Of a stretch of DNA of 41,302 nt, positions 15,736 to 24,046 are shown piece after piece. This DNA is from CAZEPJ01 sp964514105 (GTDB lineage Bacteria > Desulfobacterota > Desulfocorpusculales > Desulfocorpusculum). Numbering within the stretch: position 1 is the stretch's first letter; every line of letters begins with the position of its first letter. Below the pieces are notes generated by a model. That model was given only the letters and a program-made list of their open reading frames with translations. It did no database searches and had not been told where the DNA came from. A program made the position numbers and the translations under genes. The DNA lies in assembly GCA_964514105.1 (NCBI GenBank), contig CAZEPJ010000042.1:1-41302 (forward strand), written 5' to 3'.

Positions 15736-16814
15736 GCCAAGGACCCCCCTGGTCCAGGCGGGGCCTCCGGAAGCGCGCCGTTCTCCAGGAAGCGGCTGAG
15801 GAGGGCAAAGACCTGGGAGTTGCCGTCGAAATCCCGGCCGCGAATCCGCTCTGTGAACCGCGCCAGCCGACCTTCCATGGCCTCCACGAGCCCTGCCCCC
15901 GGTCTCGTCCCCGGGTGGCAAAGACCAAACCCCGAGGCCTGAAGGTAGCGGGCGTTGAGAAACTGCTCGAAGGCCCCCCGGATGGGAAAGCTCAGGACCG
16001 GCTTGCCCAGGTACAGGGCCTCGGAAAGCAGGGTGTGCCCCCCCCCGCAGACCACGTAGCTGCATGTCGCCAGGTCCTCCAGAAAGCCGCGCTCCGACGG
16101 CGCCTTGAACTGGAGGTTCTCCTCCCTGCGGGGCCCGCCGAGGCCGTATACCCGCACCGGGCGGTCAATGCGCCGCAGAAAACCCGTGAACCCCGCGAAC
16201 GTCGGGTATCCCTGGTACGCCACCGCGTGGCCCAGGTCGCAGGGGCGCATGCCGAGCACCGCATCCCTGAGAACCGGGGGAAGCACGTGGGCCCGGACCC
16301 CCGGCCGCAGCGGCGGGCGGAAGAAGGATGTCACCACATATCCTGAGGCCCCACTGAACAGCCACCCGATGGCCCACGCCGTGGCGAGGTAGCTGGGGAT
16401 CTGCCTCAGGGGGATCTTGTGTCGGCAGCACGTCACCACGTGCTGGTGATCCAGCGACAAACAGGGGATCCCCGCGGCCCGGCTGGCCCGCGGCACGAAG
16501 AACTCGTAATCGGTCAGGGCCACGTCGGGGCGGAAGTCGTCGATGAGTCGGGCCACGCGGCCCATCAGGGCCTCCCTCGCCCGCCACAGGGAGAGATCCT
16601 GCCGGAGAAGCGGCATCAAGGCCACCCGATGCCTCCGGACAGGGGTCGCGGGATTGGGGATTTCCTCCACCCGGAACGCCCGGCCCAGGAGGGCCGCCCC
16701 GTCGCCATGGCTCACAAAGAGGAACTGATGCCCTCCGAAGCGACGGGCCACGCTCAGGGCGCGCACGGCGTGCCCGTGGCCCGTGCCGTGGACGCCATAC
16801 AGGATTCTCGCCAT
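15711..16814 (-). CDS. MurG-like (GT28-type) glycosyltransferase family protein
   Basis: 367 aa, GT-B fold. The N-terminus ARILYGVHGTGHGHAVRALSVA is the glycine-rich acceptor loop of the family. The C-terminal half has the donor-site pattern VVCGGGHTLLSEALYLGKPVL, followed by FEQFLNARYLQASGFG. This layout is typical of the small family annotated as glycosyltransferase or UDP-GlcNAc:polyisoprenol-transferase-like proteins, distinct from true MurG. It should act at the cytoplasmic face of the membrane. ATG 16814 follows GGAAGGAC, and a good promoter lies about 110 bases upstream. The sugar and acceptor are unknown. The gene end overlaps the remains of the ktrB-type pseudogene. Confidence 0.8.
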   Translation of the reverse strand: MARILYGVHGTGHGHAVRALSVARRFGGHQFLFVSHGDGAALLGRAFRVEEIPNPATPVRRHRVALMPLLRQDLSLWRAREALMGRVARLIDDFRPDVALTDYEFFVPRASRAAGIPCLSLDHQHVVTCCRHKIPLRQIPSYLATAWAIGWLFSGASGYVVTSFFRPPLRPGVRAHVLPPVLRDAVLGMRPCDLGHAVAYQGYPTFAGFTGFLRRIDRPVRVYGLGGPRREENLQFKAPSERGFLEDLATCSYVVCGGGHTLLSEALYLGKPVLSFPIRGAFEQFLNARYLQASGFGLCHPGTRPGAGLVEAMEGRLARFTERIRGRDFDGNSQVFALLSRFLENGALPEAPPGPGGSLAESRPGLQ

Positions 16815-16922
16815 GTCCTTCCAGGGGGCAGGTCCAAAGCGGCGGGGGACTGCAGCGCCTGTTCGCCCCGCAGCCCCCGCGCCCGGGCCGGACAGGGCGC
16901 CTCGCCCATCCGGTTTCGTGGC

Positions 16923-16951
16923 ATTCTAGGGGATACGGCCCTGGAGTTCAA
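16923..16951 (-). promoter_or_regulatory. Sigma-70-like promoter of the GT28-type gene
   Basis: On the minus strand TTGAAC (16951-16946, four of six) and TAGAAT (16928-16923, five of six) are 17 bases apart. Start site expected near 16916, about 100 bases before the gene. A forward -10-like TATCAT at 16965-16970 may mark an overlapping divergent promoter for the gene at 17018, but its -35 is poor. Confidence 0.55.
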
Positions 16952-17017
16952 CAACCGGATCGGCTATCATGGCGCGACTTCGGCCGTCAGAGGCCTCTTT
17001 CCCGGAAGGAGCGATCC

Positions 17018-17371
17018 ATGGGATGCAGGGCCGTCATGCTTCTTGCTGCCGCGCTGGCCGCGCTGGCCCCGGGAGCTTCCCTCGGCGAGCAGGATCTGTC
17101 CGGGGCATGGGAGGGCTCCAAGCTGGGCTACCAACTCGTGGCTCAGGTCTCCCAGGACGGGGAGTCCCTGGAGGGCGTGGCCTACCTCATCACGCCCAGC
17201 GGGGAACGCAACCCCTATCACTTCAGGGGCACCGCGCGGGATGGCTGGGTCGCCCTCTTTCACCACGAGGGCAACGCCTTTCTCGGCCGCTGTCTGCCCG
17301 ACGGCGCCATCCGAGGGACCGTGGAGACCCGCCGCGGCCAGCGCTTCTCCGTGGAGCTGCACCGCCCGTGA
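17018..17371 (+). CDS. Small secreted protein of unknown function
   Basis: 117 aa from ATG 17018, which follows GGAAGGAGCGATCC. Residues about 1-23 form a signal peptide (hydrophobic AVMLLAAALAALAPGAS, likely cleavage near LGEQD). The mature part of about 95 residues begins DLSGAWEG, a motif common at the start of small lipocalin-like or beta-barrel domains. It then alternates short strands (YQLVAQVS, LEGVAYLI, VALFHHEGNAFLG, IRGTVETR, RFSVELH), suggesting an all-beta fold of about eight strands. No cysteine pair or catalytic motif is visible, and I do not recognise the family. It is probably periplasmic. It lies upstream of the radical SAM gene but about 265 bases away, so linkage is weak. 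Confidence 0.7.
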   Translation: MGCRAVMLLAAALAALAPGASLGEQDLSGAWEGSKLGYQLVAQVSQDGESLEGVAYLITPSGERNPYHFRGTARDGWVALFHHEGNAFLGRCLPDGAIRGTVETRRGQRFSVELHRP

Positions 17372-17555
17372 GGGGGGGGCGCCCGCGGGTTTGATCGTGC
17401 GTGCCGTGCACCCCGTGCTCTGGGCGTGGGAGACGCCTCCTGGTGCGGACCGGGGGGCCGGACATCCGCGCATTTGTCCACATGCGCCGCTGGGGCGCGT
17501 GGCTCGGCCGGGACACTGGCCGGGTCCGGGCCATGGAGTTCACCCCGCAGAGCGG

Positions 17556-17584
17556 TTTACCCCCCCCGGCCGCTTTGGTAAGAT
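17556..17584 (+). promoter_or_regulatory. Promoter candidate for the radical SAM gene
   Basis: TTTACC (17556-17561, four of six) and TAAGAT (17579-17584, four of six) are 17 bases apart. The start site would be near 17591, about 46 bases before the GTG start. Confidence 0.45.
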
Positions 17585-17636
17585 CTCATGGGGCTTCGCG
17601 GACTTACTATCCCATGGACCGACAAGGGGATTCCCG

Positions 17637-18851
17637 GTGTTTGGACCCAGCGGCATCTCCCCCATCCTCATCCTCAAGCACTTCCTCCGGGTGGCGCGCC
17701 ACCCCTGGATCGGTGCCAAGCTGGCCAAACTGGAGGTGGAAAAGCGGCTCTTTCGATCCCTCCTTCTTCCCAGCACAGACGGCCGCGCGGGCAAGATCCG
17801 CCAGGTGAGCGTGCGGATCACGGACCTGTGCAACTTGCGCTGCAGGACGTGCGGGCAATGGGGCGAGCGCGGGTTTCTGCACGGGGGGGATCCCAAGGCG
17901 ATGAAGGGCGCCGAGCTGCCCCCCTCCCGGTACCGGGAGCTCTTCGTGGACCTGGCCGCCCATGGACACAGGCCCCTCATATACTTCTGGGGCGGGGAGC
18001 CCATGCTCTACGCCGGGCTCTTGGATCTGATCGACGCGACCACGTCCCTGGGCATGCCCACCTCCATCGCCACCAACGGGACGGGCGTGGCCGAGGCCGC
18101 CCAGGCCCTCGTCCACGCCCCCCTCTTTCTCCTTCAGGTGTCCATCGACGGGCATTGCGCCCAGCTCCACAACGCCCTGCGCCCATCGGCCGGATCAGGG
18201 GACAATTTCTCCCAGGTCCAGGCCGCCCTCTCGGCCGTGGCCGAGGCCCGCCAAGCCCGGGAGGCCCGCCTGCCGCTCATCGCAGCCCTCACGGTCGTCT
18301 CCCAGGGCAATCGGCGGCACCTCATGGACATCTACGAGGCCTTTCGCCGCCGGGTGGATCTGTTCGTCTTCTATCTCGCCTGGTGGATCGACGAGGAGCA
18401 CGCCGACGCCCACGAGGGCGACTTCTCCAGGCGTTTCGGGTTCGCCCCCTCTTTGCATCGCGGCTGGCTGGGCGGATGGCGCCCGGATGACTTCACGGAA
18501 CTGGATGGACAGCTGAGCGCGCTTCTGGCGCGCTCCCGATCCAGGGGAGCCCCCCCCGTCACCATCATCCCCAACATCCGGGGTGTGGATCGTCTGCGGG
18601 CGTACTACACCGACCACAAGGCCCGATTCGGTTTCCAGCGCTGCGTCTCCATCTACCAGGCCGTGGAGATCAACAGCAACGGCGACGTGTCCCCATGCCG
18701 GGACTATCACGACTACGTGGTGGGCAACGTGCGGGACAGGGGCATCACCGAGCTCTGGAATGCCGGGGCCTACCGCCGTTTTCGCCGCAGCCTGGCGCGC
18801 GATGGGCTCATGCCCGTTTGCTCCCGCTGCTGCGGCCTGATGGGGTACTGA
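17637..18851 (+). CDS. Radical SAM protein with SPASM-like C-terminal cysteines
   Basis: 404 aa from GTG 17637 (AGGGG upstream). The radical SAM cluster motif CNLRCRTC is at residues 65-72 (Cys65, 69, 72), followed by FWGGEPML (SAM-binding GGE) and SIATNGTG. Near the C-terminus CVSIYQAVEINSNGDVSPC, WNAGAYRRF and CSRCCG form a SPASM-type auxiliary-cluster region. Such enzymes make a 5'-deoxyadenosyl radical and often modify peptides or tailor cell-envelope molecules. An N-terminal extension of about 55 residues precedes the barrel. No precursor peptide was found beside it; the surrounding polysaccharide genes make an envelope-related substrate as likely as a peptide. It converges on rfbC with only 12 bases between stops. 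Confidence 0.85.
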   Translation: MFGPSGISPILILKHFLRVARHPWIGAKLAKLEVEKRLFRSLLLPSTDGRAGKIRQVSVRITDLCNLRCRTCGQWGERGFLHGGDPKAMKGAELPPSRYRELFVDLAAHGHRPLIYFWGGEPMLYAGLLDLIDATTSLGMPTSIATNGTGVAEAAQALVHAPLFLLQVSIDGHCAQLHNALRPSAGSGDNFSQVQAALSAVAEARQAREARLPLIAALTVVSQGNRRHLMDIYEAFRRRVDLFVFYLAWWIDEEHADAHEGDFSRRFGFAPSLHRGWLGGWRPDDFTELDGQLSALLARSRSRGAPPVTIIPNIRGVDRLRAYYTDHKARFGFQRCVSIYQAVEINSNGDVSPCRDYHDYVVGNVRDRGITELWNAGAYRRFRRSLARDGLMPVCSRCCGLMGY

Positions 18852-18863
18852 GGCGGCGCGGGA

Positions 18864-19433
18864 TCAGCCGGCCGCCGCCGGCGGCTGGGGCAGCCCGTCC
18901 GGAGGGATCTCCGCCAGCGCAGGGTAGGTCGCGTCCTTTTCCGACAGAACCGGGCGGTTCACGGGCCAGGGGATGGCCAGGGTCGGGTCGTCCCATCGGA
19001 TCCCGCCCTCGTCCCCCGGCGCGTAGTAGTCCGTGCACTTGTACGAGACGATGGCGCTCTCGCTGGTCACGCAGAAGCCGTGGGCGAACCCCTCGGGCAC
19101 GTAGATCTGTTGGTGGCCATGGTCGGACAGGGTGACCCCGAACCACTTGCCCCAGGTCGGCGACCCCCGGCGGATGTCCACTACCACGTCGAAGACCTCT
19201 CCGACGATCACCCAGAGGAGCTTCCCCTGGGGGCGGCGCAGCTGATAGTGCAGCCCGCGGAGGACCCCGCGCCGGGAGCAGGAGATGTTGTCCTGGACAA
19301 AACGCTTGGGCATGCCCGCCTGGGCGTACCGCTCCGCCTGGTAGGACTCCAGGAAGTATCCCCTGGAGTCCCCGTGCACGACGGGATTCACCAGAAGGAC
19401 GTCGGGAAACAGCGGTGATTTGGAGCAGTTCAT
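18864..19433 (-). CDS. rfbC: dTDP-4-dehydrorhamnose 3,5-epimerase
   Basis: 189 aa from ATG 19433, the usual length of RmlC. The cupin fold is clear: GYFLESYQAERYA, FVQDNISCSRRGVLRGLHYQ with the catalytic His (about residue 62), VIVGEVFDVVVDIRRGSPT, VPEGFAHGFCV, and YKCTDYYAPGDEGGIRWDDP with the conserved Tyr and acidic residue. It epimerises C3 and C5 of dTDP-4-keto-6-deoxyglucose, the third step to dTDP-L-rhamnose. The other three rhamnose genes are not in this window, so they must lie elsewhere if the pathway is complete. An upstream in-frame ATG at 19463 is possible but adds residues unlike the family. Context implies rhamnose in the surface polysaccharide. Confidence 0.93.
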   Translation of the reverse strand: MNCSKSPLFPDVLLVNPVVHGDSRGYFLESYQAERYAQAGMPKRFVQDNISCSRRGVLRGLHYQLRRPQGKLLWVIVGEVFDVVVDIRRGSPTWGKWFGVTLSDHGHQQIYVPEGFAHGFCVTSESAIVSYKCTDYYAPGDEGGIRWDDPTLAIPWPVNRPVLSEKDATYPALAEIPPDGLPQPPAAAG

Positions 19434-19779
19434 GATCTCTCGCGCATCCTTTGCGGACTCCATGGCGGGCTCGCCCGATGGCTGCCCCCCTGCTACCTGG
19501 CACAACCGGGGGGATCCGCCACAACAGATGTTACGGAGACCGGCTGGGGAAAGTCAATTGCGCACTGGTGCGCTGCTGCCCCCGCAAAGGAGGGATCACA
19601 AGGCCCTCGACCTTGCTCTTTGTCCGCCAGTGTGGTACCAGTTCTTGGGCCTGACGCCCGCTGCCGAGACCGGATCCGGCGGTGGGAGGCATCTTCGGGG
19701 GGGAGGAGACCCGGAGCCATGGGGCCCTCCGTCCTGATGGAGCCCAGTGACCCCTTGGGCGGAAGGAAGACCGAGGAGC
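19434..19779. other. Divergent intergenic region between rfbC and the sugar-transferase operon
   Basis: 346 bases. The minus-strand promoter at 19528-19557 serves rfbC. For the plus-strand sugar-transferase gene I found no convincing -35/-10 pair or clear sigma-54 site. No small gene or structured RNA was recognised. Confidence 0.45.
19528..19557 (-). promoter_or_regulatory. Promoter candidate of rfbC
   Basis: On the minus strand TTGACT (19557-19552, five of six) and TAACAT (19533-19528, four of six) are 18 bases apart. Start site near 19520, leader about 88 bases. Confidence 0.5.
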
Positions 19780-21324
19780 ATGGGTCATCCCATGATCAGC
19801 CGGGAGACGGAGAGCCGTGGACAAGACGGCATGGCAAGTCCCCCCTTGGCCGGGCCTCTGCCAAGGGCCCTTCTGGCGGTATGGGACCATCGGGCCGTGC
19901 TTCTCATCGCCGGCGACCTGTTGCTGGTGTCCTCCTCCCTGCTCGGTGCGTACTACGCTCGCTTCTATCTGGAGGTGCTCACATCGGCCATCCCTCCCCC
20001 GCATCTCCTGCAGATCCCCGATCTGGAGCCCTACATCCAGGTCGCCGTCCTGACGGGCGGCGTGTGGGTCTTTCTCCTCTGGAAGGAGGGCGGCTATGAG
20101 AAAGACCCTCACTTCTCCAAGTCGTTGGGCCACCAGGTCCGGATCGTTTTGACCACGGGGTTTCTCTCCTGGGGCTTCCTCATGGCCGTCTCCTTCATCT
20201 TGCGTCATTTCCTGCTGTCCCGCGTTGCCTTTGCCATGGCCATAATCTGCAGTTGCGCGGCCCTGGCTGCCCTGAGGGCTGTGTTGTTCCTCGTGTATCG
20301 CTACCTGTCGGCCGCCGGTCTTGTCTCCACCCGCATCCTCCTTCTGGGATCCGATCAAGGCAGCAAGGTCCTTCTGGAGAAACTCCGAGGCCTCCATGGC
20401 GGGGCCCAGATCATCGGGTGGGTGGGGGAGGGGGGCAACCGAGAAGACGGCGGCCGCCTCCCCGAGGGCATCCCCCATCTGGGCGGCGTCCAAGAGCTCA
20501 GGAAGATCCATGACCGGATCCCCTTCCATCAGCTCGTGGTGACGGGACAGGGCCTCGCCGGAGAGGACAACGAGGCCTGGATGGAGGCCATCAACTTCTG
20601 CGAGCAGATGGCCGTCCCCGTGTACATGGTCCCGGAGTTCCTGGACGTGGCCGTGAGGCGCCGGGAGATCGGCAGCCTGGGCGGGGTCCCCTTCATCCGC
20701 CTCCAGGATGCCTCCGTGCATCCCATATACGCCGTCGTCAAACGAGTCGTGGACGTCATCGTTTCCCTGCTCGCCCTGGTCCTGGGCTCCCCGTTCTGGC
20801 TGCTCATCGCCTTGTTGATCAAGCTCACGAGCAGAGGGCCGGTGCTCTTCCTGCAGGAGCGCGCCGGCCTGCACGGCCGGACTTTTCACATCTACAAATT
20901 CCGCTCCATGGTCCAGGGCGCCGACCGGATGCTGCCTGATCTGGTGAATCTCAATGACCTCAGAGAGCCGGTGTTCAATATCCGTTCCGATCCCAGGGTC
21001 ACCCCGTTCGGACGCTTTCTCCGTCGGCTGAGCCTGGACGAAGTACCGCAATTCCTCAACGTGCTGCAAGGCACCATGAGCGTCGTAGGCCCCAGGCCCG
21101 ATCTGATTGAGATGACGGGGAAATACAACGCCTATCAGAGGAGACGGCTCAAGGCCAAGCCGGGGATAACGGGCTACCAGCAGGTGATGAGCCGGGGGGA
21201 CCCATCGCTGGCCAGGCGGATGGAGTACGATCTGTTCTATCTGAAACACCAGTCCCTCATCCTCGACCTGTACATCATGGCGCGGACGGTTCTGGTCATC
21301 ATCCGAGGCGATGGATTGAAGTGA
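19780..21324 (+). CDS. Polyprenyl-phosphate sugar-1-phosphate transferase (WcaJ/WbaP-type)
   Basis: 514 aa from ATG 19780. About four N-terminal helices (AVLLIAGDLLLVSSSLLGAYY onward) precede a nucleotide-binding-like middle region (STRILLLGSDQGSKVLLEKL), and the C-terminal catalytic domain follows (residues about 320-510). That domain carries KRVVDVIVSLLALVL, GPVLFLQERAGLHGRTFHIY, KFRSMVQGAD, LRRLSLDEVPQFLNVLQG and SVVGPRPDL, all standard for Bac_transf phosphoglycosyl transferases. It moves a sugar 1-phosphate from a nucleotide sugar to undecaprenyl phosphate, starting the repeat unit of an exopolysaccharide or O-antigen. Nearby starts at 19747 (GTG) and 19792 (ATG) are possible; 19780 follows GGAAGGAAG at ten bases. 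The glycosyltransferase 61 bases downstream probably adds the next sugar. Confidence 0.92.
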   Translation: MGHPMISRETESRGQDGMASPPLAGPLPRALLAVWDHRAVLLIAGDLLLVSSSLLGAYYARFYLEVLTSAIPPPHLLQIPDLEPYIQVAVLTGGVWVFLLWKEGGYEKDPHFSKSLGHQVRIVLTTGFLSWGFLMAVSFILRHFLLSRVAFAMAIICSCAALAALRAVLFLVYRYLSAAGLVSTRILLLGSDQGSKVLLEKLRGLHGGAQIIGWVGEGGNREDGGRLPEGIPHLGGVQELRKIHDRIPFHQLVVTGQGLAGEDNEAWMEAINFCEQMAVPVYMVPEFLDVAVRRREIGSLGGVPFIRLQDASVHPIYAVVKRVVDVIVSLLALVLGSPFWLLIALLIKLTSRGPVLFLQERAGLHGRTFHIYKFRSMVQGADRMLPDLVNLNDLREPVFNIRSDPRVTPFGRFLRRLSLDEVPQFLNVLQGTMSVVGPRPDLIEMTGKYNAYQRRRLKAKPGITGYQQVMSRGDPSLARRMEYDLFYLKHQSLILDLYIMARTVLVIIRGDGLK

Positions 21325-21385
21325 CCCCAAAGCCCGGGCGCCGGGGCTCGAGGCTTCTGACGAGTTCGCCGTGGCGGGAAGGGAA

Positions 21386-22513
21386 ATGGCGCTCCATGAT
21401 CAACCGCGCACTGCCCTCGTTCACCACTGGTTCATGGGGCTGACAGGGGGCGAAAGGGTCTGCCAAGCCATCAGTGAAGCGCTCGGCGATCCGGACCTCT
21501 TCTGTCTGTTGGCCAAGCCGGCCGCGTTGCCCCCCGCCCTGGCCCGACTTGCCCTGACCACCAGCTTCATCCAGCGGATTCCCTTGGCCGCGAGGTATTA
21601 CCGGAGTCTCCCATTCCTCTTTCCTTTGGCGGTGGAGCTCTTTGACCTGCGCCAGTACGACCTGGTGATCAGCAGCGACGCCGCCGTCATCAAGGGGGTC
21701 ATCACCCCCCCCGAGACCTGTCACGTCTGCTACTGCCACACCCCCATGCGCTATGCCTGGAGCATGTTCCATGAATACCGGGCCGAGCTGACCCCCCTCC
21801 AGCGGGCGGTCTGGACCCCGGTGGCCCATTATCTCAGGCTCTTCGACCATTCGGCTTCCGCGCGGGTGGATTATTTCGTGGCCAATTCCAGGGCAGTCCA
21901 GCAGCGGATCGCCAAGTACTATGGGCGTCCGGCCGTCGTCATCCATCCCCCGTGCGACGTGGAGCGCTTCAGACCCGTGGGCGGCGTCGAGGACTACTTC
22001 CTGTTTGTCGGAAGGCTGGTGGCGTACAAGCGGGTGGATCTCGCCGTGGAGGCCTTCAACCGCAACGGCGCGCGCCTCCTCATCGCGGGCGAAGGGCCGG
22101 AATCGCGCAGGCTGAAGGCCATGGCAGGGAGAAACATCGAGTTTCTGGGTCGGGTCTCGGAGGCCGCCCTGCCCAAGCTCTATGCGGGGTGCAGGGCGCT
22201 GATCTTCCCCGGGGAGGAGGATTTCGGCATCGTGCCCGTGGAGGCCCAGGCCTGCGGCAGGCCCGTGATCGCCTTTGCCAAGGGGGGAGTCCTCGAGACC
22301 GTCATCCCCCGACGAACGGGCATCCTCTTTCCTCGGCAGGAGGCCGCCGCATTGAACCAGGCCGTGGAGGAGTACAACAGACAGGCGGGCGACTTCGACC
22401 CCGGGGAGATCCGGCAAAACGCCGTCCGGTTCTCGACGGATCGATTCAGAAGGGCGTTCCGGGAATTGGTGGGACGTTGCCTCCAGGAGCATCCCACGCG
22501 CCTGTCCGGGTGA
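21386..22513 (+). CDS. GT4-type glycosyltransferase
   Basis: 375 aa, GT-B fold. ATG 21386 follows GGGAAGGG; an in-frame GTG at 21371 is the alternative. The N-terminal half contains VHHWFMGLTGGERVCQAI and CYCHTPMRYAWSM. The C-terminal half has FLFVGRLVAYKRVDLAVEAF (donor-binding start), LLIAGEGPE, and EDFGIVPVE, the E-x7-E pair of retaining GT4 enzymes, followed by ACGRPVIAF. The HTPMRYAW segment is typical of relatives beside sugar-phosphate initiators. It should transfer a sugar to the lipid-linked intermediate on the cytoplasmic side. It is downstream of the initiating transferase in the same direction and ends near a hairpin shared with the convergent operon. Confidence 0.9.
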   Translation: MALHDQPRTALVHHWFMGLTGGERVCQAISEALGDPDLFCLLAKPAALPPALARLALTTSFIQRIPLAARYYRSLPFLFPLAVELFDLRQYDLVISSDAAVIKGVITPPETCHVCYCHTPMRYAWSMFHEYRAELTPLQRAVWTPVAHYLRLFDHSASARVDYFVANSRAVQQRIAKYYGRPAVVIHPPCDVERFRPVGGVEDYFLFVGRLVAYKRVDLAVEAFNRNGARLLIAGEGPESRRLKAMAGRNIEFLGRVSEAALPKLYAGCRALIFPGEEDFGIVPVEAQACGRPVIAFAKGGVLETVIPRRTGILFPRQEAAALNQAVEEYNRQAGDFDPGEIRQNAVRFSTDRFRRAFRELVGRCLQEHPTRLSG

Positions 22514-22584
22514 GCAGGTTCCATGGGCCCCTCCAAGCGGCCCCAACGCCTCCAGCGCCGGCCATCCCCGCAAGTGGCCCTCCT

Positions 22585-22610
22585 CGGGGCGGCCCGGCCG
22601 AGCCGCCCCG
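22585..22610. terminator. Perfect 9-bp GC hairpin between convergent genes, possible bidirectional terminator
   Basis: CGGGGCGGC (22585-22593) pairs exactly with GCCGCCCCG (22602-22610) around an eight-base loop. It sits between the ends of two convergent genes (22513 and 22686). No U-tract follows on either strand, so it is not a canonical intrinsic terminator. Confidence 0.4.
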
Positions 22611-22685
22611 GTGCCCCGGGGGGTCGATTCGCCGGCTCGCGGACATCCCGCCGCCGCTCCGGATTGCCCGCCGCAGGCACCTCCC

Positions 22686-23768
22686 TCACAGGAGGCAGCG
22701 GTACAGGGCCTCATGTTCGCGGACCACGCGATCCATGCTGAACATCTCTTGCACCACCTTCTTCGCCTCCCCGATGATCCGATGGCGCATGGCCCAGTCG
22801 GCACAGAGCCGCCGGACGGCCTCCGCATAGGCCTCCGGATCCCGGGTGTGCACCAGGATCCCGGTCACATCGGGCTGGACGATCTCACCCACCCCCCCGA
22901 CCCCCGCCGCCACCACCGGGATCCCCATGGCCATGGCCTCCATGATTACGATGGGGATGCATTCCCAGCGGGATGGGACGACCAGGACCGACACATCCCG
23001 GATCTCCCTCAAGGCATCCCCGTGGGGCAAGGAGCCCAGCATCGTGATTGCCTCGGACAACCCGCGTCTTTGCACCAAGGATCTGACCTGTGCCTCCATC
23101 TCTCCACCGCCGATCATCTTCGCGGTGTACCCTTCAGCTGCCAGGCAGCGCACGGTCTCAACGAACAGAAGCGGGTCCTTCTGTTGGGTCAGTCGTCCGA
23201 GGAAACCGATCAGCCTGTATCTCCCCGAGGCGCCGGAAGGAATGGCGTTTGCGGCGATCCCGTTTCGAATCACCACTCTCTTGCCCCGTACGGAGAAGAG
23301 CCCTGCGGCCAGGGCGAATCGCCGGTCCGCGTCGCAGACAAACACCGTCCTGTCCCATCGGCTGCTGGCGTATCGTTCGGCCACTGTCCACAGCAACCGC
23401 AGGGGCCATCCCCGATGAGTGAAGTGGTACCCGTGCACCGTGTACACGACCGGGCAGCCCGGCGTTCGTCCAAGGTGGAGCGCCAGGAAGAAGGAGGCCC
23501 GCCCTCCGTGGACGTGGAGTAGATCGGGACGCAGATCGTGGATCGCGGCCCACAGCCTGGCAGCTGCCCGAGGGCTTATGCGGGAGGAGAAGAAGTCGAT
23601 CCCCCGCGCCTCGATCCCCAAGGCCTGGGCTTCGCCCATGGCGTACGAACCCCGGTTCGTCGCCAGCGCTACCCGGAACCCCGATTGCTTGAGCCCCACC
23701 GCCAGCGACAGCACATGCGTCGTCCCCCCCCCGGGCCGCCCATCGGCCACAACCTGCATCACCTTCAT
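22686..23768 (-). CDS. GT4-type glycosyltransferase (paralog of the next gene)
   Basis: 360 aa from ATG 23768, which follows GGAGGGG. It begins MKVMQVVADGRPGGGTTHVL and has DLLHVHGGRASF, VVYTVHGYHF, a GFLGRLTQQKDPLLFVE donor-domain start, KMIGGGEME, and RWECIPIVIMEAMAMGIPVV with the E-x7-E pair. These are GT4 hallmarks. It closely resembles the product of 24047-25159 in the start motif, the YTVHGYHF segment and the KMIGGG segment, so the two arose by duplication. It is the last gene of a minus-strand operon; 278 bases without a recognisable gene separate it from its paralog. Sugar specificity is unknown. Confidence 0.9.
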   Translation of the reverse strand: MKVMQVVADGRPGGGTTHVLSLAVGLKQSGFRVALATNRGSYAMGEAQALGIEARGIDFFSSRISPRAAARLWAAIHDLRPDLLHVHGGRASFFLALHLGRTPGCPVVYTVHGYHFTHRGWPLRLLWTVAERYASSRWDRTVFVCDADRRFALAAGLFSVRGKRVVIRNGIAANAIPSGASGRYRLIGFLGRLTQQKDPLLFVETVRCLAAEGYTAKMIGGGEMEAQVRSLVQRRGLSEAITMLGSLPHGDALREIRDVSVLVVPSRWECIPIVIMEAMAMGIPVVAAGVGGVGEIVQPDVTGILVHTRDPEAYAEAVRRLCADWAMRHRIIGEAKKVVQEMFSMDRVVREHEALYRCLL

Positions 23769-24046
23769 GTTTGGCCCCTCCCTGCTCCACCCGGCCAGAT
23801 AGGCCACCCAAACCGCCGCCCCCCCCCCCGCCTCCCCGGACCCGCCCGAACAAGGATGAAGATCAGCGGGAAGAGCCGCGCACCGGGCCCCAGCCCCTCC
23901 GCACGAGACCCACGCGGGTCCTTCTTCGTTGCATGCCACTGGAGGGAGCGCCCTTCGCTTCTCCAGGGAGTGCTTGAAGGAGACGTGCCAGGCCTTGGCG
24001 TCCCCAGCCATGGGGGCCTGCCAGCAGCGATCCTCCCAGGCGCCCC

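Noticed and set aside
19601..19700. Sigma-54 promoter for the sugar-transferase operon
   Set aside because: A TGG-like and TTGG-like pair exists, but the spacing and the -12 GC do not fit the consensus.
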